Shown here piece by piece: positions 16,766 to 24,154 of a stretch of DNA of 64,000 nt. The notes beneath the pieces are model-generated. The model saw only the letters and a program-made list of their open reading frames with translations, did not search any database and was not told where the DNA came from. Position numbers and translations under genes: made by a program. Within the stretch, counting starts at the first letter, position 1; each line of letters opens with the position of its first letter. Origin of the DNA: an uncultured Shewanella sp. (GTDB taxonomy: Bacteria > Pseudomonadota > Gammaproteobacteria > Enterobacterales > Shewanellaceae); the NCBI RefSeq assembly GCF_947495455.1, contig NZ_CANLZC010000004.1, positions 28,189 to 92,188 of the forward strand. Reading direction: 5' to 3'.

Positions 16766-16770
16766 AAAAA

Positions 16771-16789
16771 CCCGCTAAATAGCGGGTTT
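16771..16789. terminator. Bidirectional terminator after the repressor gene
   Basis: CCCGCTA and TAGCGGG form a stem with A-run upstream and TTT downstream. It lies between the convergent repressor gene and the leftward SOS-box operon and can serve both. Confidence 0.75.
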
Positions 16790-16808
16790 CTTGTTAACTC
16801 TTTCTGCG

Positions 16809-17129
16809 TCAGTTGATCACTTCTAGCCTTGGCTTTCTATGAATTGCTAATTCTGGCTTAGGGATAACGTTGTGAGTCTGGCAATTCCTAAAATAACCAA
16901 CGCAGCTTTTTATTGATGCTTGTGTGGCGTCAAACTTAGCCGTTCCTTTCAAGGTTACTTGGTCTTTACCTAGATTGTAAGCCAGATCGTGCGCTATTTT
17001 TGCTCGGCCATCGATAAATGTAATATGCTCAGCACGTTCCTTTTCTTGTTGTTCTGAATATCGACAAACAAAAATAGATAAAAAGCTGCTGATACTGATT
17101 AAAAAAAACATAAAGCTTAAATTATTCAT
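16809..17129 (-). CDS. Hypothetical 106-residue protein with N-terminal membrane segment
   Basis: Residues 4-22 are hydrophobic (LSFMFFLISISSFLSIFVC) and look like a signal anchor. The rest is charged, with DGRAKIAHDLAYNL and two cysteines (SCVGYFRNCQTH) that could form a disulfide if periplasmic. It overlaps the end of the upstream membrane protein gene by 8 bp and is the last gene of the operon behind the LexA boxes. Family unknown. Confidence 0.55.
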   Translation of the reverse strand: MNNLSFMFFLISISSFLSIFVCRYSEQQEKERAEHITFIDGRAKIAHDLAYNLGKDQVTLKGTAKFDATQASIKSCVGYFRNCQTHNVIPKPELAIHRKPRLEVIN

Positions 17130-17674
17130 ATATTTTTATCCTTTTATCCCTAATATGTTTAACAGGGTAAGCCACAATCAACCCCAATGTTATTATATTC
17201 ATGATTGGTATTAAGACTTGGTAAACATTATTAAACTCAGTGATATCTAACACACCGTACAAAACAAGTTCAATGACAAATAAAAGCTCAAATAATAAGC
17301 TTAATCTTAGGCAATAGATAGCCACTTTAGAAAAGCTGCAACGTCTTATTTTATGTAACACAAACAAGGTGATCATAAATAAAAATTCAATCATAAACAT
17401 CATGAAAAAAAACAGTTGTCGCCGTGCCATCACTTCCATATCGAACGCCAAAATATAACGACCCACCCCCCATGAAGTAAAATGAAAAAATAGCACAGTA
17501 AACGCACATAAAAAGGATGAATGCAGTAAAGCATCGCTCTGAGTTTTAATGTCCGTTTTACCGCCAAAAAATAACACCTTTGCCCGTTGGTAACTCAAAT
17601 AAACAATTAGCAATACTGTCGCGGCTTCTAACTCCTCGAACTACCCAGTCAATTCCATATAAAAAATCATTCAT
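17122..17674 (-). pseudogene. Multi-span membrane protein with an apparent frameshift near its start
   Basis: The long open frame encodes about five hydrophobic segments (for example SFLCAFTVLFFHFTSW and FFMMFMIEFLFMITLFVLH) but has no ATG. It could only start at a TTG (17,613) with no ribosome site, and a TAG precedes it. A normal ATG with AGGG upstream lies at 17,674 and reads MNDFLYGIDW before running into the wrong frame; joining the two around GACTGG/TTCGAGGAG would give a sensible N-terminus. It may be a true mutation, a sequencing error or an unusual recoding site. Family unknown. Confidence 0.5.
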
Positions 17675-17700
17675 AATCAACCCTGAATAAAAATGAAAAC

Positions 17701-18000
17701 TTAAAGAGGTGGAATTACACCACCTGCACCACCACCACCTTGGGGCGAAATATCATCGGATAATGCCGCGACACTTAAATAAGCCTTTACGCCTTCAACA
17801 TTTTCACTCGGTAGCCGAGTTCCGCCACTCATTACTTTCGCCTTTGACGCTAAATCTAATGCTTCTTGACTAATAGTGGCGCTTTCTGTGCGCAATGCTT
17901 TCTGGGGTGTTTCTGATTGATTGGTTTGGCTATGCTTCACTTGGGTTTCAGAGGTTTGATAACTACTAACTAGGTTATTGCTATTATTATTAACATTCAT
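17701..18000 (-). CDS. Small protein with glycine-rich tail, first gene behind LexA boxes
   Basis: This 99-residue soluble protein has an Asn/Ser/Gln-rich N-terminus (MNVNNNSNNLVSSYQTSE), a middle ISQEALDLASKAK segment, and an unusual tail PQGGGGAGGVIPPL. No signal peptide or membrane segment. It heads a leftward operon with two membrane proteins, and its promoter region holds two LexA-like boxes. The tail and the SOS control recall bacteriocin-type genes, but no family is recognised and toxicity is only a guess. Confidence 0.55.
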   Translation of the reverse strand: MNVNNNSNNLVSSYQTSETQVKHSQTNQSETPQKALRTESATISQEALDLASKAKVMSGGTRLPSENVEGVKAYLSVAALSDDISPQGGGGAGGVIPPL

Positions 18001-18026
18001 GTTTAAAATGATCCCTTACATTAAAA

Positions 18027-18085
18027 CTGTAACTAATTACAACATATTATAAACACGGTTTAGTGTACTGTATGTAACCACAGCA
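18027..18085 (-). promoter_or_regulatory. Two LexA-like boxes and a promoter upstream of the glycine-tail operon
   Basis: CTGT-ATGTAACC-ACAG at 18068-18083 is a full LexA core (eight-base spacer, flanking TA on the left). CTGT-AACTAATT-ACAA at 18027-18042 is a second box with one change. Between them, on the minus strand, lies TATAAT, a perfect -10 element. Paired LexA boxes over the promoter are typical of tightly repressed SOS genes such as colicins. The rightward gene at 18,209 shares this 208-bp region. Confidence 0.65.
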
Positions 18086-18208
18086 TTAAATAAAAAAACA
18101 AGCCATCTCCCAAAAAAGTCCTACTAAAGTTGCATTTTTATTACCTTTTAGTGTTACTAAACATATTTACTTATTTTAAAATGCTTAAATTCAACTAGAT
18201 AAGGATAT

Positions 18209-18829
18209 ATGATGTTAGAAAAAGACGTTAATAGAAAAGTCAGCATATTGCTGATTATTGGAATTGTATGCCTACCCATCGTTTTCGCGTGGTTTACATT
18301 AAAAGATGGGTACTCAAAACGAGCCAGAGGGATTTCGTTTGTCTGGTTGGTCGTATCACTTATTCTGACCATGGGTAATTCAAACGAAAGTAGCAATTTG
18401 GCAAAGGAAAGTTCAATGCAAGCTCAAGAGAAAAACTTATCTTTATCTGATTTTTCAGATTGCCAATTAGCAGATCACATGTATATAAACTCAACACCAT
18501 TTTTAAACGAATTGATTCAGTTTTTAGATACAACAAACCCTGCAACCAAGCAAGATTTTTTTAACTGGGATGAAAACACCAATTTCACAAAACGCTATAA
18601 TGACCATCTTGGCCAATACCCTCTAATTGGTGCAGGAATGGAAAATTATACTAGATCAAGACTCATGGTTACTGACTACATGTACCAAATAAATAAACTA
18701 CCATTGAAAATAGCAACATTTCTTGAAGATAAAAATGAACAATACAAAAAGGAAGAAATCGAACCTCTACTGACTAAAATAAATTTAGCAGCAAAAACAA
18801 CTTCTAGCTACTGCTCTAACAAACTATAA
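18209..18829 (+). CDS. Hypothetical prophage cargo protein with two N-terminal membrane spans
   Basis: This 206-residue protein has two hydrophobic segments at about 13-31 and 43-56 (ILLIIGIVCLPIVFAWF and SFVWLVVSLILTM), then a charged, probably exposed domain with two cysteines (DCQLADHMY and SSYCSNKL). AAGGA precedes the tandem ATGs. No family recognised. It stands alone, divergent from the LexA-box operon and followed by a hairpin, as is usual for a prophage moron gene. Confidence 0.6.
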   Translation: MMLEKDVNRKVSILLIIGIVCLPIVFAWFTLKDGYSKRARGISFVWLVVSLILTMGNSNESSNLAKESSMQAQEKNLSLSDFSDCQLADHMYINSTPFLNELIQFLDTTNPATKQDFFNWDENTNFTKRYNDHLGQYPLIGAGMENYTRSRLMVTDYMYQINKLPLKIATFLEDKNEQYKKEEIEPLLTKINLAAKTTSSYCSNKL

Positions 18830-18836
18830 TAAAAAA

Positions 18837-18861
18837 GGGTACCGAAATTTTAACGGTACCC
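18837..18861. terminator. GGTACC-type hairpin, copy 1
   Basis: GGGTACCG and CGGTACCC pair around AAATTTTAA, with an A-run before it. It lies between convergent genes. A near copy is at 20125-20162. Confidence 0.7.
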
Positions 18862-18901
18862 TTATGTACTTCTTTAACCCCCTAAGACTAGGCAATGAGG
18901 C

Positions 18902-19786
18902 TTAAGAAGGTTTCTGAATACCTTCGTTGTATTGATACCCAACACTTAAAAACCAATTATTACTGTTCCATTGTTCATTACCTGATAAATGTCCATTATC
19001 CATCCACTCCATTGATAAGAGGTGTTCTTTTACAGGCTCTGTTGGTGTCTGAAATTGCTTGTATGTTTCTATGTCAAATTTACCAATATGAATGATTTCA
19101 GAAACCTTGATTAACTCAATAAAATCATCGAAAGCAGCCCCTTCTTCTACTGGGTTTCCTTGATGATCAATATTGTGATGATAATGCACATAGTAGTTAG
19201 TTGTGAAGGTCACCGTTAAGGTATCCTTTTCCCTATAACCACTCAAAATTGGAATGATTGTAAAATATTCAATCTCTTTGTTTTCTAACCTTATATCAAC
19301 AAGTAAGCCAACATAAACCTTATTATTTGAAAGTGTAATAAGTATTGTCCTATACTCATCTCCACAATCTGCTAAGAATTTCTCTATATCTGAAAAGTAC
19401 TCATCTCTCAGTTTTTTGAACATACCCGTTTTATCTGTGAAAAAATTATTTACTTTCGCACACAGAAGCGATAAAGGTACAGCTAGAAGTGCACCAATAA
19501 TTATTTTTACTTGCCAATAATCCCTAACTGTAAAATGTTCATCTTGAGTAAAGATGAAGTTTTCTATTGAATAAGGAGTAAATCTTAAAAGCCAAGAAGC
19601 CCAGTTGAAATGATCAATAAAAAAAGCAAATATTATCCCTATAAAAATGAATGCAGTACCTACCGCGCCACATCGAAAATAGTATCGTTGAGCTTCCTCT
19701 CTTCTAGACTTAAACCTTGTTTTTTTTGAATTATGTACAAAAAAATATCCTGATATCAGGATAAATATAACAATTAAGGCCCCCAT
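18902..19786 (-). CDS. Hypothetical membrane protein, prophage cargo
   Basis: This 294-residue protein has three hydrophobic segments (about 2-17, 38-58 and 92-110), then a soluble C-terminal domain with a small beta-rich core (TILITLSNNKVYVGLLVDIR, then EYFTIIPILSGYRE). AAGGAA precedes the ATG. The layout, a membrane anchor plus a small beta domain next to a phage end, is common among prophage-borne exclusion or defence genes, but no known family could be named. It is probably co-transcribed with the small gene upstream. Confidence 0.6.
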   Translation of the reverse strand: MGALIVIFILISGYFFVHNSKKTRFKSRREEAQRYYFRCGAVGTAFIFIGIIFAFFIDHFNWASWLLRFTPYSIENFIFTQDEHFTVRDYWQVKIIIGALLAVPLSLLCAKVNNFFTDKTGMFKKLRDEYFSDIEKFLADCGDEYRTILITLSNNKVYVGLLVDIRLENKEIEYFTIIPILSGYREKDTLTVTFTTNYYVHYHHNIDHQGNPVEEGAAFDDFIELIKVSEIIHIGKFDIETYKQFQTPTEPVKEHLLSMEWMDNGHLSGNEQWNSNNWFLSVGYQYNEGIQKPS

Positions 19787-19811
19787 GAAAATTCCTTTTA
19801 GGTTCTCCTAT

Positions 19812-19985
19812 TTACACCTTCAAATCTTTAAATCTCTCTATTTTTTCCATAATAATTTTGCGATTCCCTGCGTTTGATAAATCCAATGAGAATTCACCGT
19901 CAGCCGTTAACTTTTCAAACGTTGTTTGAGCGCGAACTTCTTTATCTTTACGCTTCTTTTTAGCAAAATACTGTTCAAATAACAT
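19812..19985 (-). CDS. Hypothetical 57-residue basic protein
   Basis: The start is taken at the ATG at 19985 because AAGGAG lies six bases upstream, giving MLFEQYFAKKKRKDKEVRAQ. A longer reading would put that ribosome site inside the gene. It ends 25 bp before the membrane protein gene, so the two look like one unit. Very basic N-terminal half; function unknown. Confidence 0.5.
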   Translation of the reverse strand: MLFEQYFAKKKRKDKEVRAQTTFEKLTADGEFSLDLSNAGNRKIIMEKIERFKDLKV

Positions 19986-20124
19986 TATGAGCTCCTTATT
20001 AAACAACTTCCTACATGTAAAGCCAGCTTACATTGAGTATAGCTAACAATCAACACAGTATAAAAATACGTACTATTTTCATACTAAAATAACCTATTTA
20101 AGAGAAGCCGCCTCCTCATGAAAA

Positions 20125-20162
20125 GGGGTACCGAAAAATTAATGACATTTTAACGGTACCCC
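20125..20162. terminator. GGTACC-type hairpin, copy 2
   Basis: GGGGTACCG and CGGTACCCC pair around a 20-base loop. It shares the stem, the ATTTTAACGGTACCC segment and a following C-rich stretch with the hairpin at 18837-18861. Together they bracket the two-gene cargo block. Confidence 0.65.
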
Positions 20163-20204
20163 TATAAGCCCCCTTAAACCTTTGAAAGCCAGTAAAAGCA
20201 TTAA

Positions 20205-20232
20205 AATCCATCCAATCCAGCATGGGCGCAAC
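20205..20232. other. Putative prophage attachment junction within dusA
   Basis: Similarity to dusA stops at about 20,212, inside the codons for MLDW, the region where dusA-specific elements recombine. The core is therefore expected around here and should be repeated at the left end of the prophage. The exact core cannot be fixed without the left junction. Confidence 0.6.
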
Positions 20233-20271
20233 GGAAAGCGTCCTATCAATGGTTTTTTCTTTACTTTTCAT
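20212..20271 (-). pseudogene. dusA: 5' fragment of dusA (tRNA-dihydrouridine synthase A) at the prophage end
   Basis: An ATG at 20271 with AAGG upstream opens MKSKEKTIDRTLSVAPMLDW. This is the DusA N-terminus (SVAPMLDW is the FMN-binding start, normally followed by TDRH). After W20 the match is lost and the frame runs on 31 codons into phage DNA, stopping at 20116. The rest of dusA should lie beyond the other end of the prophage, left of position 1. The 5' end of dusA is a documented integration site for many prophages with DusA-associated integrases. Confidence 0.75.
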
Positions 20272-21105
20272 GACTTACCTTAAAAATACTGCTTTACAAT
20301 TAACGAAAACTGCCTATAAATACTGATAGTTTTTGCCAAGTTGATGAAAAATAACTTTATGGTCATCAAACCGCTCAACACAGTCAATAACCGATAAAAC
20401 GGTTAATACTGACCACTGTGGCACAGTTATCATTAAAAAATCTGGCCGAATTATACAGGCTGGCAAGTCAAATCACCAAAAAATCAACCAGAGTGAATAA
20501 TGCAATGAAATTGACTTTATATATTTGCCTTGATCACTCAAGTACAAAAACCTAATGTGATTTTTTAAATGTCTTTATCAATATGAAATAAAAAATAGTT
20601 TCTTTTCACCCACTAAATGAATCCTTATTACAAAATTAAAAGTTCAAAAACACCAATAACGCAATATACTGTTTTAATAATGCAAAAATCACCTTATTTA
20701 ATTGAGTTCGTTATAATATTTGACGAGAAGACTTCCAAAGTTTCACCACACAATAAGTAGAAACAACACATTCTCAACTAGCTACTTGCTGTTATCTACT
20801 CATTAATAGTCAATGTAAGAAAAGTGACATATTTCACATTTTAATGATTACCACTATTGCGCTAATCAAATGTAACCATTATGTTGATTTATGTTGGGAT
20901 TGAATGTCTAATTGTATATTTTGTATCAACAGGGCTTATTTGGTATCAATTTTCACTCAATTAGCGAATCAATAGCACAGACTAAGGCATATTGAGTCGC
21001 ACTGAGGTTACACCAAACTACCTATTGCGATCTTGAGTATCAATGCTCGCCATTTATTTGATTTAGGGCAGTCACTTTTAGGGCCAATTTACATAGGAGA
21101 TAAAC
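20272..21105. other. 834-bp non-coding stretch between dusA fragment and VTT gene
   Basis: This is AT-rich sequence with no supported frame. It must hold the leftward dusA promoter and the rightward promoter of the VTT-EboD gene. One short hairpin is seen (AACCG and CGGTT at about 20386-20401) and a TATAAT at about 20712. AGGAG precedes the ATG at 21106. Nothing else was recognised. Confidence 0.6.
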
Positions 21106-22992
21106 ATGTTTCGTTCGGCTCACCTTTGCATACTCTTAACCAGCCTAACTTTAATGGTCATTCTCTCTTTTCTCTTCCTTGAAAAAAATACCACCGAAAT
21201 CATTACAAGTATTTTTCAAAAGCTACAACAAGAAAACCAGCAACCTTATCTATCAATGATCTTTTTAACCGCGATATTAAGTCTCAATGTCATTTTACCC
21301 GTTCCCGACAGCTTAGCATCCGTTATTGCAACAAGTCACTTTAATCAATTTTTAGCCCCCACAATGATATGCTTGGGGCTCACCATCAGCGCCTTTTTTG
21401 GCTATTGGCTTGGCGGCTCACTTAAAAAAATAACCTTTCAGCCCAGTCCCAATTATCAAGCGACAGATAAAACACAAAGAGGTACTCATCATGCTTCAAT
21501 CATTTTGCTTATTTTATTTCGTGCTATTCCTGTCCTAGCAGAACTCTCTGTCATCACCGCAGGGATCATAAAACTGCCTTTTAAACAATTTATATGGATC
21601 ATGAGCTTAAGTAATATAGGATTAGCCATAGCCTACTATCAATTAGGTGTATTAGCCTCAAGTAGTCATTCAATTTTATTCTTAATCATTGCTGGTGCCA
21701 TTTTACCAGGCTGCGCCATTGCTATACAAAGCAGTTTCTACGTAATAAAAAGTGTATTGCAATATCAAAGAAAAAGAGGGGCCGTCAATCAGATGAACAG
21801 AGCCCCCCATACTGCAAAGAAAACCTCTTCAATACAAAGTTCACGCGCACCTAAAGCCAGTTATCCTATTTTCTTTATGGAGTATTTATGGTCAACCCAC
21901 TCCAATAATCATTCACCATTGCTAGCCTTTTTAAATACTCAAGATAATCATTCTCCTTTTTGCTGCGTGATTGAAACAAGTGTCCTTAAAAAACATCCTC
22001 ATTTAATTGAAAAAATCCAAGATTTTTTCAATTTCCATTCACACTTAAATCTTCTTTGTTACCCCATCATCACTGAGGCGTCCCCAACAGAAATAATCAA
22101 AGAGCTCGCTCCCTTTTTTAAAGCAAAAGAAATCAATAAAACCACTTTATTCTTTGCCATTGGCACTGAAAACATCTTTAGTGCACTCAATCTAACACTA
22201 GATAGGGAGCACCTTAAGCCTCCCATAGTGCCTATACCGTCGACGTTATCGGCACAAGCTTATACCAGTATCATTAATGACAATACCTTCATTCAAGCGG
22301 TTTCGCACAAAGTGTCTGAAAACGCCATACCACCATTAGCAATTTTTAATGATTTTAATTTATTAACCCCCATTCAAGAAAAAGAGCACTTGCGAGGACT
22401 GGTATTAATCATCAAAGTCGCACTGCTCAAAGATGCTCAGTTTTTTAATTGGATTGAAAGAAATCTCAACACACTGCTTATCGCCCAGCCCAATGAAACC
22501 CAATATGCCATTTCACGATGCACGCAACTCATCCTTCAACATATCAAGAGTTCATCACGTTTTTATCATCAAGAGGAAACCAGCCAACTAGAATATGGAC
22601 AATGGAGTCATCAAGCCATCTCAAATTGGCTAACACTCCCGTTAGATCATGCTGAAGTTATCGCAACGGGGATCCTATTAGACGCCTATTATTCCAGTTA
22701 TATTGGCTTGCTCAGTGAAGAATATACTTTAAGGATCGTAAATTTATTCAATAAATTAGGGATAACGTCATGGTATTCAAAGCTAAAGAATAAACAAAAA
22801 AATAAAAGTATTATCGAAACATTAGCCGTTGAGCCTTTATCAGACTTATCCATTCCTTTATTAACCACAATCGGATACAGTAAAACAGTTCACGGTATTA
22901 AACTGAATGTAATAGAAAAAGTACTTAACGCTTTATCTAACAATGAAGATCAAATAACACAACTACCTCTAAGAAAGGTGTTCATCTCTTAA
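21106..22992 (+). CDS. Fusion of DedA/VTT membrane domain and EboD-like (DHQ-synthase-fold) domain
   Basis: This 628-residue protein has two parts. Residues about 10-215 form a DedA/VTT membrane domain with GYWLGGSLKK at 99 and the hallmark LFRAIPVLAELSVITAGI at 137. Residues about 255-555 follow the EboD/3-dehydroquinate synthase pattern: IPSTLSAQ at 377, AIPPLAIFNDFNLLT at 407, IIKVALLKDAQFF at 435, LEYGQWSHQAI at 495 and DHAEVIATGILLDAYYS at 514. Catalytic positions are changed: the zinc-ligand Glu is L434, the first zinc His is Q499 and the second catalytic His about Q503; only K437 and H515 remain. It is therefore probably a binding or scaffolding protein in the membrane. The EboA-like gene follows after 131 bp. 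Confidence 0.75.
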   Translation: MFRSAHLCILLTSLTLMVILSFLFLEKNTTEIITSIFQKLQQENQQPYLSMIFLTAILSLNVILPVPDSLASVIATSHFNQFLAPTMICLGLTISAFFGYWLGGSLKKITFQPSPNYQATDKTQRGTHHASIILLILFRAIPVLAELSVITAGIIKLPFKQFIWIMSLSNIGLAIAYYQLGVLASSSHSILFLIIAGAILPGCAIAIQSSFYVIKSVLQYQRKRGAVNQMNRAPHTAKKTSSIQSSRAPKASYPIFFMEYLWSTHSNNHSPLLAFLNTQDNHSPFCCVIETSVLKKHPHLIEKIQDFFNFHSHLNLLCYPIITEASPTEIIKELAPFFKAKEINKTTLFFAIGTENIFSALNLTLDREHLKPPIVPIPSTLSAQAYTSIINDNTFIQAVSHKVSENAIPPLAIFNDFNLLTPIQEKEHLRGLVLIIKVALLKDAQFFNWIERNLNTLLIAQPNETQYAISRCTQLILQHIKSSSRFYHQEETSQLEYGQWSHQAISNWLTLPLDHAEVIATGILLDAYYSSYIGLLSEEYTLRIVNLFNKLGITSWYSKLKNKQKNKSIIETLAVEPLSDLSIPLLTTIGYSKTVHGIKLNVIEKVLNALSNNEDQITQLPLRKVFIS

Positions 22993-23123
22993 AGGTAATA
23001 GTGAGAAGAGAGCATTCTGCCCTCTTCTAAAAATAATGAGACGAGATACAGCGCAAAGTCCCATGATAAATGAACCCTATTATTTGAAAATGAAGTCGAA
23101 TAATCATAGTTAAAGACACAAGA

Positions 23124-23864
23124 ATGCAAGGAGCTACGATGGTTTCATCAAATAAAAAAGCAATTAAACAATTAACACAACAACTCACAGAAACATTGAA
23201 TATCGAGCAAACTCATTGGTTTTATGACGTCATAGGTCAAATACAAGCCACGCTTCCAAATAATACAGCAATACAACTAGCTAAGTTATGGAGCAAAGCC
23301 AGTAGTCAAATATCCCATTACCTCGATAAAGCCCCCATACAATATAAGACAACCACTTGGGAATGCGATCATTTGGCACGCTTTTTACTTTTTACTCATA
23401 CATTATCTTGCTGCCATGAACTTCAAAGAAAAGAATTATGTGAATTATGCTTTCACTTTGCAGATGATTTAGAAGCCATATCCATTGTAAAAGGCTTACA
23501 TCTCGCCGATACTGAAGGGAAATTAGTCCAACAATTTATTCAATTAAGCCATACTAACTACCCACCGCTATTTTCTGCTATTGCACTCAAACATCCTTGG
23601 CCAGCCGCTTACTTTAGTACTGAAGAATTTAATCAACTCGTCTTAAAAGCTTTATTTCTTGATTTAGATGCCTCTGAAATCATAGATCTCAAAAAAAGAC
23701 AAAATCCAGCATTATCAATCTTAGCCGCAGACTTATTGCGCGACCGTCTATCAAGTAAACGTCAACCACCCCAAGCAATCTTATCCGTCATTAACCCTCA
23801 ACATCTAAATATCAATGATAAGACCTTAATCAATCGTTTTTGTTTAGAAGGGATCCCAGCCTAA
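23124..23864 (+). CDS. EboA-like protein
   Basis: This 246-residue soluble protein follows the EboA pattern: an aromatic WECDHLARFLLF segment, FHFADDLEAISIVKGLHL, then FSAIALKHPWPAAYFSTEEF and LVLKALFLDLDASEIIDL, ending in a helical LAADLLRDRLSSKRQPP. EboA is part of the ebo gene set, linked in cyanobacteria and other bacteria to export or processing of secondary metabolites; its biochemistry is not settled. Here it follows the EboD-like fusion, so the two probably act together. An ATG a few codons downstream (MVSSNKK) has GGAG just before it and may be the true start. Confidence 0.7.
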   Translation: MQGATMVSSNKKAIKQLTQQLTETLNIEQTHWFYDVIGQIQATLPNNTAIQLAKLWSKASSQISHYLDKAPIQYKTTTWECDHLARFLLFTHTLSCCHELQRKELCELCFHFADDLEAISIVKGLHLADTEGKLVQQFIQLSHTNYPPLFSAIALKHPWPAAYFSTEEFNQLVLKALFLDLDASEIIDLKKRQNPALSILAADLLRDRLSSKRQPPQAILSVINPQHLNINDKTLINRFCLEGIPA

Positions 23865-24032
23865 AATGTTTTTCTAATAAAACAACACCACAATCAGGCT
23901 AACGCATATCAATATTATATATGCCAAATTCGTTCAGAAAATTGAATGAGATTAAGGATAATCTGAGCCGATTGAGGTCCCCAACCTAGATCCCTGAACC
24001 TGTTACCAAAAACGAATAATATTGGATTAATA

Positions 24033-24063
24033 ATATTTCGCGCTATATTATTCAGCGAAATAT
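24033..24063. repeat. Inverted repeat upstream of the exported-protein gene
   Basis: ATATTTCGC and GCGAAATAT pair exactly around a 13-base AT-rich loop. It lies about 90 bp before the gene start and could be an operator or an RNA hairpin. No T-run follows. Confidence 0.4.
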
Positions 24064-24154
24064 CACTCCAGAAGCTAAAATAAACAACAAGAATAAAAGA
24101 TTGTTTAAACCATTTGCAGCCCACCATGATCCCGTAGGAAAGAAGGAAGCGAGC

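Larger units (their letters stand above)
1..20212. mobile_element. P2/HP1-like prophage, right-hand part (left end outside window)
   Basis: The gene set and order (tube, sheath, S, R, L, M, N, O leftward; P and Q rightward; Ogr; GpA-type replication protein; regulators; repressor) are those of P2/HP1/K139-type myoviruses. The right boundary is set by the break in a dusA 5' fragment at about 20,212. The left boundary, the baseplate and tail-fibre genes and the integrase are not in the window. The structural block looks intact, with tight overlaps and no internal stops, so the element could be functional. The exact extent of the cargo genes is inferred from the dusA junction. Confidence 0.85.
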
